Source of the DNA: Callipepla californica brunnescens
Lineage: Eukaryota; Chordata; Aves; Galliformes; Odontophoridae
Reading direction: 5' to 3'
DNA length: 64,000 bases
Assembly (NCBI GenBank): GCA_023055505.1
Contig: JALIRH010000146.1
Span: 1-64,000 of the forward strand
The notes under the pieces are model-generated. The model saw nothing but the letters and a program-made list of their open reading frames with translations, had not been told where the DNA came from and did no database searches. This document shows, piece after piece, positions 24,535 through 35,107 of this stretch (position 1 is its first letter; each line of letters opens with the position of its first letter). A program made the position numbers and the translations under genes.

Positions 24535-27500
24535 CTGTGAGTGGCACAGAGGGGTGATGTGATGAGAGACACGCAGGCTTAGCACAGGTGCCGAGTGGGA
24601 AGGCTTGGGCCGTGCTCACCTCCTGTCGGCACTGCTCCTGAGCTGAGAGGACCTGCTGCCTGCCCTGTTTGAGGAAAGCCAGCAACTCTTCTTGTGCAAT
24701 CTGAGATTCCAGTGCTTCAAACTGCACCTGCTCACAGTTCTCAGCTCGGATGCTCAGCTTTTTCAGCTCCTCCTGGAGGGAGTCGACCTGCCAGTGGCAC
24801 AGAGGGGTGAAGTGATGAGATACGCGCAGGCTTAGCACAGGTGCCTAGTGGGAAGGCTCGAGCCATGCTCACCTCCTGTCGGCTCTGCTCCTGAGCTGAG
24901 AGGACCTGCTGCCTCTCTTGTCTGTGGGTTGCCAGCTTCTCTTTTTGTGCAGCCTGACGTTTCTGTGTGTCCCAGTGCAACTTCTGGCAGTGCTGAGATT
25001 GCCTGTTTATCATTTGCAGGTCCTCCTGGAGGAAGCGGATCTGCAGTGGCACAGAGGGGTGATGTAATGAGAGACACGCAGACTTAGCACAGGTGTCTAG
25101 TGGGAAGGCTTGGGCCGTGCTCACCTCCTGTCGGCTTTGTTTCAGATGTGGCAGGAGCAGCTTCTTGTCTTGTCTGAGGGAAGCCAGCTCTTCTTTTTGT
25201 TGAATCTGAGATTCCAGCGCTTCAAACTGCAACAGCTCCCAGTTCTCAGCTCGGATGCTCAGCTTTTTCAGCTCCTCCTGGAGGGAGCCGACCTGCCAGT
25301 GATGCAGAGGGGTGATGTGATGAGAGACACGCAGGCTTAGCACAGGTGCCTAGTGGGAAGGCTTGGGCCGTGCTGACCTCTTGTCGGCTCTGTTTCAGAT
25401 GTGACAGGAGCAGCTTCTTGTCTTGTCTGAGGGAAGCCAGCTTCTCTTTTTGTGCAGTGTGAGATTCCTGTGCGTCACGCTGCATCTGCTCCCAGTTCTC
25501 ATCTCGGATGCTCAGCTTTTTCAGCTCCTCCTGGAGGGAGCCGACCTGACAGTGGCACAGAGGGGTGATGTGATGAGAGACACGCAGGCATAGCACAGGT
25601 GCCGAGTGGGAAGGCTTGGGCCATGCTCACCTCCTGTCGGCACTGCTCCTGCCTTGACAGGAGTTGCTGCTTGTCCTGTTTGAGGGAAGCCAGCTCCTTT
25701 ACTTGTGCAATCTGAGACTGCAGTGCTTCAAACTGCAACTGGTCCAAGTTCTCAGCTCGGATGCTCAGCTTTTTCTGCTCCTCCTGGAGGGAGTCGACCT
25801 GCCAGTGGCACTGAGGGATGATGTGATGAGAGACACGCAGGCATAGCACAGGTGCCTAGTGGGAAGCCTCAGGCCATGCTCACCTCCTGTTGGCACTGCT
25901 TCTGAGCTGAGAGGACCTGCTGCCTCTCTTGTCTGTGGGTTGCCAGCTTCTCTTTTTGTGCAGCCTGACGTTTCTGTGTGTCCCAGTGCAACTTCTGGCA
26001 GTGCTGAGATTGCCTGTTTATCATTTGCAGGTCCTCCTGGAGGAAGCGGATCTGCAGTGGCACAGAGGGGTGATGTGATGAGAGACACGCAGGCTTAGCA
26101 CAGGTGCCTAGTGGGAAGGCCTGGACCGTGCTCACCTCCTGTCGGCTTTGTTTCAGATGTGGCAGGAGCAGCTTCTTGTCTTGTCTGAGGGAAGCCAGCT
26201 CTTCTTTTTGTTGAATCTGAGATTCCAGCGCTTCAAACTGCAACAGCTCCCAGTTCTCAGCTCGGATGCTCAGCTTTTTCAGCTCCTCCTGGAGGGAGCT
26301 GACCTGCCAGTGACGCAGAGGGGTGATGTGATGAGAGACACGCAGGCTTAGCACAGGTGCCTAGTGGGAAGGCTTGGGCCGTGCTGACCTCTTGTCGGCT
26401 CTGTTTCAGATGTGACAGGAGCAGCTTCTTGTCTTGTCTGAGGGAAGCCAGCTTCTCTTTTTGTGCAGTGTGAGATTCCTGTGCGTCACGCTGCATCTGC
26501 TCCCAGTTCTCATCTCGGATGCTCAGCTTTTTCAGCTCCTCCTGGAGGGAGCCGACCTGACAGTGGCACAGAGGGGTGATGTGATGAGAGACACGCAGGC
26601 ATAGCACAGGTGCCGAGTGGGAAGGCTTGGGCCATGCTCACCTCCTGTCGGCACTGCTCCTGCCTTGACAGGAGTTGCTGCTTGTCCTGTTTGAGGGAAG
26701 CCAGCTCCTTTACTTGTGCAATCTGAGATTGCAGTGCTTCAAACTGCAACTGGTCCAAGTTCTCAGCTCGGATGCTCAGCTTTTTCTGCTCCTCCTGGAG
26801 GGAGTCGACCTGCCAGTGGCACTGAGGGATGATGTGATGAGAGACACGCAGGCATAGCACAGGTGCCTAGTGGGAAGCCTCAGGCCATGCTCACCTCCTG
26901 TTGGCACTGCTTCTGAGCTGAGAGGACCTGCTGCCTCTCTTGTCTGTGGGTTGCCAGCTTCTCTTTTTGTGCAGCCTGACGTTTCTGTGTGTCCCAGTGC
27001 AACTTCTGGCAGTGCTGAGATTGCCTGTTTATCATTTGCAGGTCCTCCTGGAGGAAGCGGATCTGCAGTGGCACAGAGGGGTGATGTGATGAGAGACACG
27101 CAGGCTTAGCACAGGTGCCTAGTGGGAAGGCCTGGACCGTGCTCACCTCCTGTCGGCTTTGTTTCAGATGTGGCAGGAGCAGCTTCTTGTCTTGTCTGAG
27201 GGAAGCCAGCTCTTCTTTTTGTTGAATCTGAGATTGCAGTGCGTCACGCTGCATCTGCTCCCAGTTCTCAGCTTGGATGCTCAGCTTTTTCAGCTCCTCC
27301 TGGAGGTAGCCGACCTGCCAGTGGCACAGAGGGGTGATGTTATGAGAGACACGCAGGCTTAGTACAGGTGCCTAGTGGGAAGGCTGGGGCCGTGCTCACC
27401 GCCTGTTCGCACTGCTCATGCCCTGAGAGGAGCTGCTGCCTGTCCTGTTTGTGGAAAGCCAGCTCCGCCTTGCAAACAGTCAGCTCCTCTTTCATGATAG

Positions 27501-28287
27501 CCAGCGTTTGCTCGCTGTCCCGGTGCAACATCTCCCAGTGTTGAGCTTGGCTCCTCAGTTTTTGCAGCTCCTCCTGGAGGGAGCAGACCTGCCAGTGGCA
27601 CAGAGGGGCGATGTGATGAGAGACACGCAGGCTTAGCACAAATGCCTAGAGGGTAGGCTTGGGCCGTGCTCACCTTCACCTGGCTCTTCTCCCGGATGTT
27701 TTCCCTGCGCTTTCTCCCCACCGAAGTTGAGGCCGTTGGTCGCGTTCCCTGGCAGCCACAGAGTGCGGGCACAGTGAAAGGGATGCGGACTCATTGGGCA
27801 GAGCGTTCCCCTGCAGGGCTCCGATTCCCGCGCAGCTTTCCCTGCCTCACAGGGCCGTTTGGGGCAGCCCGTGGGGCTCACACCACCTCTGGCGGGCCCC
27901 GTGTCACACAGGGCTCTCCCGCTGGGCATCAGCCCCGCGGCCGGGCAAGTCCCTCCCTGGGGAGAGCTAATGGAGCTCTGGGAGTCTGCTTGCCTTGCAT
28001 CACCTCACGGACAAGGCCTTTGTGGTTGCCTGCTCCCCACCCTACCCTGCACTACGCTCCCTGCGCGATGCATTTCAGTCGCTCACCTTTCTCCGTCGTT
28101 GCCTTACTCTTCTGCAGAGGTAGACGCAACCATCGCGCAGCAGGATGAAAAAGACGTACCACAGAATGATCTTGATGAGGATTGTGATTCCCACCACCAG
28201 GTTCAGCTCGACAGAGTCATGGGCCTCGTGAGAATGTAAAAACATGCCCATGATGATGAGAGCTAAGAGAGTCAGGTCGATCTCCAT
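24469..28287 (-). CDS. Membrane-anchored tandem coiled-coil protein gene (unnamed)
   Basis: A 15-exon reading on the minus strand, every internal junction in phase 0 and flanked by GT/AG. Exon 1 encodes a short N-terminus with two hydrophobic segments (about residues 5-19 and 29-50) followed by a basic stretch ending RRVRQRRRK. Exon 2 adds a basic linker; exons 3-14 encode heptad-like coiled coil of the form SLQEELKKLSIRAENWEQ. Exon 15 ends in TAA. The predicted protein is about 790 residues. Introns among the coiled-coil exons are only about 84-85 bp and nearly identical. A membrane-tethered rod is inferred; topology and partners are unknown. I do not recognise the family. The perfect splice sites and open frames in every repeat argue for a live gene, but no transcript evidence is available here. 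Confidence 0.7.
24620..24787 (-). CDS. Coiled-coil gene exon 14: type-A-like module
   Basis: Fifty-six codons, VDSLQEELKKLSIRAENCEQ and so on, with a private middle (QEELLAFLKQGRQQVLSAQE). Most diverged of the repeated modules, as expected for an array edge. Confidence 0.7.
24873..25040 (-). CDS. Coiled-coil gene exon 13: type-D module
   Basis: Fifty-six codons, type D with EQSRQE in place of KQCQQE at its end. Its downstream intron is slightly diverged from the other copies. Confidence 0.7.
25125..25292 (-). CDS. Coiled-coil gene exon 12: type-C module
   Basis: Fifty-six codons, VGSLQEELKKLSIRAENWEL and so on, ending LLLPHLKQSRQE. Confidence 0.7.
25378..25545 (-). CDS. Coiled-coil gene exon 11: type-B module
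   Basis: Fifty-six codons, protein-identical to exon 7, with the same GTCAGC donor. Confidence 0.7.
25631..25798 (-). CDS. Coiled-coil gene exon 10: type-A module
   Basis: Fifty-six codons, protein-identical to exon 6; contains the AQVKELASLKQDKQQLLSRQ segment. Confidence 0.7.
25884..26051 (-). CDS. Coiled-coil gene exon 9: type-D module
   Basis: Fifty-six codons, the same type-D sequence as exon 5. It ends QVLSAQKQCQQE before GTGAGC. Confidence 0.7.
26136..26303 (-). CDS. Coiled-coil gene exon 8: type-C module
   Basis: Fifty-six codons, VSSLQEELKKLSIRAENWEL and so on. Differs from exon 12 by a serine for glycine at module position 2. Confidence 0.7.
26389..26556 (-). CDS. Coiled-coil gene exon 7: type-B module
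   Basis: Fifty-six codons, VGSLQEELKKLSIRDENWEQ and so on. The donor is GTCAGC instead of the GTGAGC used by the other modules, as in exon 11. Identical in protein to exon 11. Confidence 0.7.
26642..26809 (-). CDS. Coiled-coil gene exon 6: type-A module
   Basis: Fifty-six codons, VDSLQEEQKKLSIRAENLDQ and so on. Identical in protein to exon 10, 1011 bp away. Confidence 0.7.
26895..27062 (-). CDS. Coiled-coil gene exon 5: type-D module
   Basis: Fifty-six codons, IRFLQEDLQMINRQSQHCQK and so on. Type D lacks the VxSLQEELKK start of the other modules. Same protein sequence as exon 9. Confidence 0.7.
27147..27314 (-). CDS. Coiled-coil gene exon 4: hybrid module
   Basis: Fifty-six codons. The first half (AENWEQMQRDALQSQ) matches type-B modules; the second half (IQQKEELASLRQDKKLLLPH) matches type-C modules, so it looks like a fusion of two module types. 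Confidence 0.7.
27400..27588 (-). CDS. Coiled-coil gene exon 3: first coil module
   Basis: Sixty-three codons, seven longer than the repeated modules: VCSLQEELQKLRSQAQHWEM, then an extra MKEELTVCKAEL segment before the common QDRQQLLSGHEQC end. It is the counterpart of the terminal exon region at 24469-24534, so the repeated modules are bracketed by two related outer modules. Confidence 0.7.
27674..27748 (-). CDS. Coiled-coil gene exon 2: basic linker
   Basis: Twenty-five codons between a CTGCCAG acceptor and a GTGAGC donor, giving a basic peptide containing GRKRRENIREKSQVK. It continues the frame of exon 1 and enters exon 3 in phase 0. Least certain of the internal exons because it is short and not repeated. 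Confidence 0.6.
28087..28287 (-). CDS. Coiled-coil gene exon 1: membrane anchor
   Basis: Sixty-seven codons beginning MEIDLTLLALIIMGMF. The first hydrophobic run could be a signal or anchor; the second (LNLVVGITILIKIILWYVFF) is a clear transmembrane candidate, followed by a cysteine- and arginine-rich stop-transfer sequence. The exon ends at AAG before GTGAGC. This ATG is chosen because it opens the frame that splices in phase to exon 2. Intron 1 (27749-28086) holds nothing I recognise. Confidence 0.7.
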
Positions 28288-28419
28288 CCTGTTCTCTTGC
28301 CACGAATCTCAACACGCAAGCGACTGTCACCCAGAGCAGAGCTCCAGCAGTGAGCACCCGGATGGAGCGGCTGCCCCAAGCATCTGTGCTGGGGGAAGCT
28401 GCCCGCGTGCCTTCAAGAC

Positions 28420-28447
28420 TGATGTCACGCCCTGCCCTGTGATGTCA
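28420..28447 (-). promoter_or_regulatory. Paired CRE-like sites upstream of coiled-coil gene
   Basis: Two TGATGTCA octamers (TGACATCA on the minus strand) at 28420-28427 and 28440-28447, spaced 20 bp, about 135-160 bp upstream of the ATG of the coiled-coil gene. They resemble CREB/ATF sites with one change. Motif match only; the transcription start is not known. Confidence 0.35.
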
Positions 28448-29650
28448 CAATGCCTTTCCCCCACCCTGGCCGTGGGATTCCCAGTGTGCCCTGGTGGATG
28501 CCCTGCTGGACTGGTCAGATTCGATCTCGTCGAGGCTCAGAGAAGTCCTCTAGATGCCACTGTGATGCGGCACAAAGCCGACGTGGAGGCACACAGAAGG
28601 TTCTGGAACGCTCCTTGGACGCGAGTTTCACCAAAGGCTATTCCTAATAGTGGGAAACTCTGGACACTTCTCCAGCTTCTGCTCCGTGGAAGAGCTCTGC
28701 TCTTCTTTCTGTATCCGTGTGTGACCTGTGTGCTAGGGCTCGGGCTGCGCGGATGCCTCAGTTCCACGGAAAACCAGGTTGGAGCTGGGTGGGCTTTAAG
28801 GTTCCTTCCTTAAGGAGTCCACCAACTATAGTGTGCTCCCACACTCTCTCTCTTCTTATTTGATTCATTAGCTTCGTTTCCAATTACATGGTGTTCTACC
28901 GTATTCTTTGACATTCCGGTGTCTTATTTAGGAAGTGAGTTCTCCTCCTCCGATCGTGGTCGCTCTTTTGTTTTTAGGCCCATCTCCCTGCCCTCTCCCT
29001 TCTACCCTTTTCCCAGGACCGTTAGTCATAGAACCGGGCTGAACCGGCCCGTAACCCATTGACACACCGTGACACCGATCCGTGCACGGGGACAGTGCAG
29101 CGTGTCCCCAGATCACACTGACACCGATCTGCGCTTAGGAACGCTGCTGCGCGTCCCCAGCACTGTGACACTGAGCTCCGTCCCCTCCAAGCCCACCGTG
29201 CTGCCATCCCATCGCTCTACGGTCTCTGGGGTCCCTCCCAAACCAACAGTGCTGCGATTCCGTGCTTTTATGAACCACGGGGACCCTTCCTACCCAACCA
29301 CTCTGTGATTCCACGATCCTGTAGGTCCCCTCCAACCCTCTATCTGTGCCCCATTTCTGCCCCCACATCCATCTGCCCATTTTCCTGACCCTATATCTGC
29401 CTCCATACCTATCTGCCCCATATCTGTCTGCCCTCATGCCTGCCACACACTTGACCCCATACGTGACCCCATTACTGCCCCATATCTATCTGGCCGAGAA
29501 ATGCCCCCACATCCATCAGCCCCCTATCTCTGTGCCCCCCTGTCACCCATTGGTGTCCCCGGAGCCGTCTGTCCGGAGGTGTTGATCTGTCGTGATGACA
29601 CAGCACCTTCCGCAATGATCGCGATGACGCCGCGTCTGTTTAATGGCGGT
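28448..29650. other. Spacer without a recognised gene
   Basis: Mixed unique sequence. From about 29335 to 29535 there is a degenerate C-rich tandem built on CCCCATATCTATCTGCC-like words. Fragments resembling worn CR1 ends occur around 29220-29330. Open frames here are short, without splice or family support. Confidence 0.6.
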
Positions 29651-29655
29651 GCATT

Positions 29656-29924
29656 TAGAATCATAGAACCACAGCGAGGCCTGGGTTGAAAAGGACCACA
29701 ATGATCATCGAGTTTCAACCCCCCCGCCATGTGCAGGGCTGCCAACCTCTAGAGCGACCTGCCCAGAGCACATCCAGCCTGGCCTTGAATGCCTCCAGGG
29801 ATGGGGCATCCACCACCTCCCTGGGGGACCTGTTCCACTGCATCACTGCCCTCTTTGTGAAAAACTTCCTCCTCGTCTCTAACCTAAACCTCCCCTGCCG
29901 CACTATTCCCCCTTGTCCTACCAG
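29656..29924 (-). mobile_element. CR1 LINE 3' fragment
   Basis: Starts with AGAATCATAGAACCAC, the reverse complement of the ATTCTATGATTCT end of CR1, and continues with the characteristic CCTCCAGGGATGGGGCATCC and CTAACCTAAACCTCCCCTG words. It is therefore a 5'-truncated CR1 on the minus strand. CR1 is the main LINE of birds. Confidence 0.85.
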
Positions 29925-29993
29925 ACAAGTTCCTGAGATCAGCGGACTACCTACGGACCTCACTGGATCCACGGTGATGATGCTCTCTCTCTG
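29925..29993 (+). mobile_element. Diverged fragment of the satellite LTR family
   Basis: The stretch GACAAGTTCCTGAGAT ... CACGGTGATGATGCTCTCTC matches the R-region of the 736-bp LTR around 5235-5300 with several differences. It abuts the CR1 fragment. No other part of the LTR is seen here. Confidence 0.5.
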
Positions 29994-30425
29994 AGGGGGG
30001 AGGGTGAGGGGGAGACGGGGAAGGGTACGCAGATGACAGATGGGTCAATAGAAGAAAAAAAACAACGGCAACGATTTGAGGAGGAACAGTATCTTTCCTA
30101 AATCTAACAAAATCGAACAATTGGGAGAGAGAAAGTTTCCAAACCAAATCTGAGAGCTTACCTTAGTAAAAATGCAAGGTAAGCACAACTGTTGTCTGGT
30201 CCGGAGTTTCACCCCTCTGCTGCTCCCCAACACAGCATTAACTCCTTAACTGCCTGCATGATGTTCTGATGTGGAATATCTGCATCAAAACCACAAAACC
30301 ACAACAGTTTGTCAAGGACCATTGAACTGAAGAATATAGGATGCTCTTCAAGCAGTGAATGTGAGCCACGTTCTGTGCAGTGTTAGGAAGGGAGTAGGAA
30401 GAATAGGGGAATTGATTCTTCCCCT
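29994..30425. other. Spacer, nothing recognised
   Basis: G-rich run, then A-rich unique sequence. No open frame with support, no RNA gene seen. Confidence 0.5.
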
Positions 30426-30612
30426 CCCTTTGGAACCTGTGAGATTACAGCTGGAGTAGTGCATCCTTTGCGTTTCCCAACAGAAGGAGGATGCTGACAC
30501 CCTGGAATAAGTTCAGAGAATGGACATTAGGATGGCAAGAAGGCTGGAGCATGCTGTAAAAGAAGAGGCTGAAGGAACTAACTTTATTCAACTTGGAGCA
30601 GAGACCTCTTGA
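30426..30612 (+). mobile_element. CR1 LINE internal 3' fragment, plus strand
   Basis: Words such as GGAGTAGTGCATCC, GGATGGCAAGAAGGCTGGAG, AGAGGCTGAAGGAACT and CAACTTGGAGCAGAGA follow the order of the CR1 3' coding end and UTR. It is old and diverged, and opposite in orientation to the CR1 at 29656. Confidence 0.65.
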
Positions 30613-30689
30613 TACTTTAGCACTGGATGCAGATTAAAGCCATATTAGATAAACTGGGAGGTGAAGCTTTTCCCCTCCCCGATCCCATC

Positions 30690-31190
30690 CCCATCCAACA
30701 GGAGGACAGGTCAACCCATAGGGACCAAAGAGCCCCATGAAGCCTCATAGTGACCCCATAGAGACCCACAGGAGAGCAGGGCAACCTTTGGGCCCCATAG
30801 CGTCCACAGAAGAGCTCACAGTGCTCCACAGAGAGCAAAAGAAGAACAGGTCAACCCATAGGGACCAAAGAGAGCCCCAGGGAGCCCCATAGTGACCCCA
30901 TAAAGACCCCATTGAGACCCCCAGGAGAGCAAGTCAACCTTCAGGCCACATAGCATCCACAGAAGAGGTCATAGAGCCCCATAGAGTGCAACAGGAGGAC
31001 AGGTCAACCCATAGGGTCCCATTGGGACCAGGGCAAGCCCTAGAGCACCCCACTGAGCCCCACAGTGACCCCACAGTGCCCCACAGGAGAGCAGGACAAC
31101 CTTTGGGCCCCATAGCGTCCACAGAAGAGCTCACAGGGCCCCATAGAGAGCAGTGGGAGGACAGGTCAACCCACAGGCACATCAAATAGC
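30690..31190. repeat. Minisatellite with about 140-160 bp unit
   Basis: Units carry the words GGACAGGTCAACCCATAGGG, GAGCCCCATAGTGACCCC, CACAGGAGAGCAGGGCAACC and CATAGCGTCCACAGAAGAG; starts at about 30709, 30850, 31002 and 31162. The same family fills 32080-32905 on the other side of ANP32E exon 3. Confidence 0.85.
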
Positions 31191-31989
<799 letters not shown>

Positions 31990-32079
31990 TCAGGAGTTGT
32001 GTTCAGCTGAGAGCAGCGCAGGCTCGGCCACCTCTGCCTGTGCAGCGGGTAACGGCAGGGACACAGCGCAGCCACCTCA

Positions 32080-32905
32080 GATGGGAACAAAGAGCCCCAA
32101 TGGAGCCCCATAGGGACCCCACAGAGACCCACAGGAGAGCAGGGCAACCCTCGGGCCCCATAACATCCACAGAAGAGATCACAGAGCCCCACATGGAGTA
32201 AAAGGAGGACAGGTCAACCCATAGGGACCAAAGAGCCCCATGGAGCCCCATAGAGAGCAAAAGGTGGACAGGTCAACCCACAGAACCCAATGGGGCCCCA
32301 TAGAGACCCCATAGTGACCCACAGGAGAGCAGGACAACCTTTGGGCCCCATAGCATCCAGAGAAGAGTTCAGAGCCCCACAGAGAGAAATGAGAGGACAG
32401 GTCAACCCATAGAGGCCAAAGAGCCCCATGGAGCCCCATAGTAACCCACAGGAGAGCAGGCCAGCCTTACGACTGTGAAGAGGAACGGGACCTGGGGGGG
32501 TGGTCCACGCTCAGCTGAACCTGAGCTCATAGTGTGCCCAGGTGGACAAGAGGGCGGAGTCTGGGCCCCATAACATCCACAGAAGAGCACAAAGAGCCCC
32601 ATAGAGAGCAACAGGAGGACAGGTCAACCCATAGGGACCAAAGACAGCCCCATAGAGACCCACAGGAGAGCAGGTCAACCTTTGGGCCCCATAGCATTCA
32701 TAGTTCATAGAGCCCCACGCAAAAGGAGGACAGGTCAACCCATAGGGACCAAAGAGCCCCATGGAGCCCCATAGAGACCCACAGGAGAGCTTACAGAGCC
32801 CCATAGAGAGAATAGAAGGACAGGTCAACCCATAGGGACCAGAGATCCCTAGAAAGCCCCATAGTGACCCCACGGAGCCCCTTAGTGACTCCACAGAGCC
32901 CCACA
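32080..32905. repeat. Minisatellite in ANP32E intron 2
   Basis: Same unit family as 30690-31190: repeated GGTCAACCCATAGGGACC, GAGCCCCATGGAGCCCC, GACCCACAGGAGAGC. Unit starts at about 32211, 32270, 32400, 32619, 32734 and 32824, so unit length varies. Minus-strand frames through it are not genes. Confidence 0.85.
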
Positions 32906-33031
32906 GGAAAGCAGGACAACCCTCGGACCAGGACCCCCAGGTCTTTCTCTCTGTGCAGAGCCCCTGCCCAGCACTCACCCCCATCCTGTACTGCTGCACG
33001 CAGCTGTTCCTCCCCGGATCCCCGCAGGTTA

Positions 33032-33298
<267 letters not shown>

Positions 33299-33591
33299 TC
33301 ACTGAGCCCACTCCTGTGGCCTCAGCCACCCCCACCCGCCTCACTGAGAGGCACACAGAACTATCGCACGACAACTATCTTCCCTCGGGCTCCCTCTGTG
33401 TGGCACCCAAGCTGTGGCTTTGGTGCGGACCCTTTCTGGGCTCCCCATGGCACAGCACTGCTGGAAGCGAATGGGACCACCCCATAGGGAGCAGGAGGTG
33501 AAGGCCCTGTGCCAAAGGGGGGTACCCACCCCATCCCACCCCACCCGGCACACCCTACACGTCAGCAGGGACAAAACCCAGCGGTGCTTTT

Positions 33592-33722
33592 CCCTACAGA
33601 AGTCACTTCTAAACCCCAACCCTTCCCTACAAAACTCACCTCTAGATCTCAACTGTCCCCTACAAAACTCCCTCCTAAACCCCGACCGTCCCCTACAAAA
33701 CTCACTTCTAAGCCCCGACTGC
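33592..33722. repeat. Short tandem repeat, about 34-bp unit
   Basis: Four imperfect copies of CCCTACAAAACTCACTTCTA plus about 14 bp (AACCCCGACCGTC-like), inside ANP32E intron 1. The rest of 33209-34140 is unique intron with nothing recognised. Confidence 0.8.
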
Positions 33723-34145
33723 CGCACTGTGCACCCGGGAGCCCACAAAGCCACCCCACTCTTCCCCACATCCAAAGCCCTGAGCAGTGCGTCCCGCGGG
33801 TTAACGAAGCCCAATTAAGCGGCACCAAGCAGCTAATTAATTTGCAGATCGCTTCATCCTCTGTGGAACACATCCCTCATTAGCAAGGGTGGTAACAGGG
33901 CCATGGCTCTGTCCTAACGCATCCATGGGGCTGCAGCATCGCGCACAGCCTCAGCACAGGGCTGTGCCCCACGCCCACGGGGGTCCTGCACCCCACACAT
34001 CCAAAGCAGAGCATCCCCACCGCGATAACCCCCATGGCTGTGGGGCCGCACAGCACCGCACCGCAGCTCCCCACACTCTGCCCCACTCCGTGTGCTGCGA
34101 TACCAAACGTGGGCTGCAATCCCACACTGAGTCCGGACCGACCCC

Positions 34146-34232
34146 ACAGAACCGCAGGGGTCGGAAGGGACCTCCAGAGAGCAGCGAGTCCAACCCCTAT
34201 GCCAAATCAGCTCCCTACACCAGGTCACACAG
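34146..34232 (-). mobile_element. CR1 3' end fragment
   Basis: Contains GGGGTCGGAAGGGACCTCC and GAGTCCAACCCC, the reverse complement of the CR1 3' terminal region. Short, in ANP32E intron 1, at the edge of the minisatellite. Confidence 0.7.
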
Positions 34233-34236
34233 GTCT

Positions 34237-35080
34237 CCAAAACGGCCCCAAAACCCCAAGAAACGACCCCAAAATAACCCCAAAATCCCTCTAAATGACC
34301 CCAAAATCCTTTATTTCAATTCCACGTGCCCCATATAGCAGCAATGCCTCCCAAAATGACACCAAAATCCTTTTTTCCAATTCTAAGAGCCCCAAAAGTC
34401 AGCACTGGCCCCCCAGATGGCCCCAAAATCTCCCATGACTCCAAAATCCTCCAAAATGACCCCAAAACCACATGAAATGACCCCAAAACGACCCCAAAAC
34501 CCTTTACTCCAATTCCATGTGCCCCATATGGCAGCACTGGCCCCCAAAAACCACAATGTGACCCCAAAATCCTCCAAAAATGACTCCAAAATGGCCCCAA
34601 ATGACCCTGAAACCTCCCCAGAATGACCCCAAAACCCCACACAGTGACCCCACAGAACCCCAGAATCATAGGGGTTGGAAGGGACCTCCAGAGATCCTTG
34701 AGTCCAACCCCACTGCGAAAGCAGTTCCCTACACCAGGTCGCACACGTCTCCAAAACGGACCCAAAATCCCACAGAGTGACCCCAAAGTCCCTTACTCCA
34801 ATTCCATGTGTCCCAAACACCAGCAATGCCCCAAAATGACCCTAAAATGACCACAAAATCCCAAGAAATTACTCCAAAATGGCTCCAAAATCCCCCATAA
34901 TGGCCCCAAAATCCTTTACTCCAATTCCACGTGCCCCGTATGGCAGCAATGCCCTCCCATATGACCCTAAAATGACCCCAGAACCACCCAAAACGATCCC
35001 AAAATCCCACACAATGACCCCAAAGTCCACAGCACTGCAGTTTCCATACGGTGCCCCTTGTCAGAGGATCCCCTCCCTCG
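34237..35080. repeat. CCCCAAAAT minisatellite, left arm
   Basis: Repeats of ACCCCAAAATGACCCCAAAA with a longer period marked by CCTTTACTCCAATTCCATG and TGCCCCATATGGCAGCA. Left arm of a large inverted pair in ANP32E intron 1. Confidence 0.9.
34665..34755 (-). mobile_element. CR1 3' end fragment within minisatellite
   Basis: AATCATAGGGGTTGGAAGGG, then ACCTCCAGAGATCCTTGAG, the same CR1 end as at 34146. Both are followed by TACACCAGGTC and CGTCTCCAAAACG-like words, so CR1 end and minisatellite were duplicated together. Confidence 0.75.
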
Positions 35081-35107
35081 ACCTGCTGGCCACGCAGGAC
35101 ACGGGGC

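Larger units (their letters stand above)
25041..26051. repeat. 1011-bp four-exon higher-order repeat, unit 2
   Basis: Contains exons 9-12 (D, A, B, C). A third, more diverged partial unit (exons 13-14) follows at 24620-25040. Confidence 0.9.
26052..27062. repeat. 1011-bp four-exon higher-order repeat, unit 1
   Basis: Contains modules D, A, B and C with their introns (exons 5-8). It pairs with 25041-26051 at a constant offset of 1011 bp, made of three 253-bp steps and one 252-bp step. Exons D, A and B are protein-identical between units. Confidence 0.9.

Noticed and set aside
24741..25343. Continuous minus-strand frames running through the coil introns
   Set aside because: The intron parts (AFPLGTCAKPACLSSHHPS-like) are bounded by GTGAGC and CAG at every repeat, and the coil heptads stop there; retention would break the periodicity.
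28244..28813. 189-codon plus-strand frame across the coil gene's first exon
   Set aside because: Antisense to the membrane-anchor exon, with no domain and no splice support.
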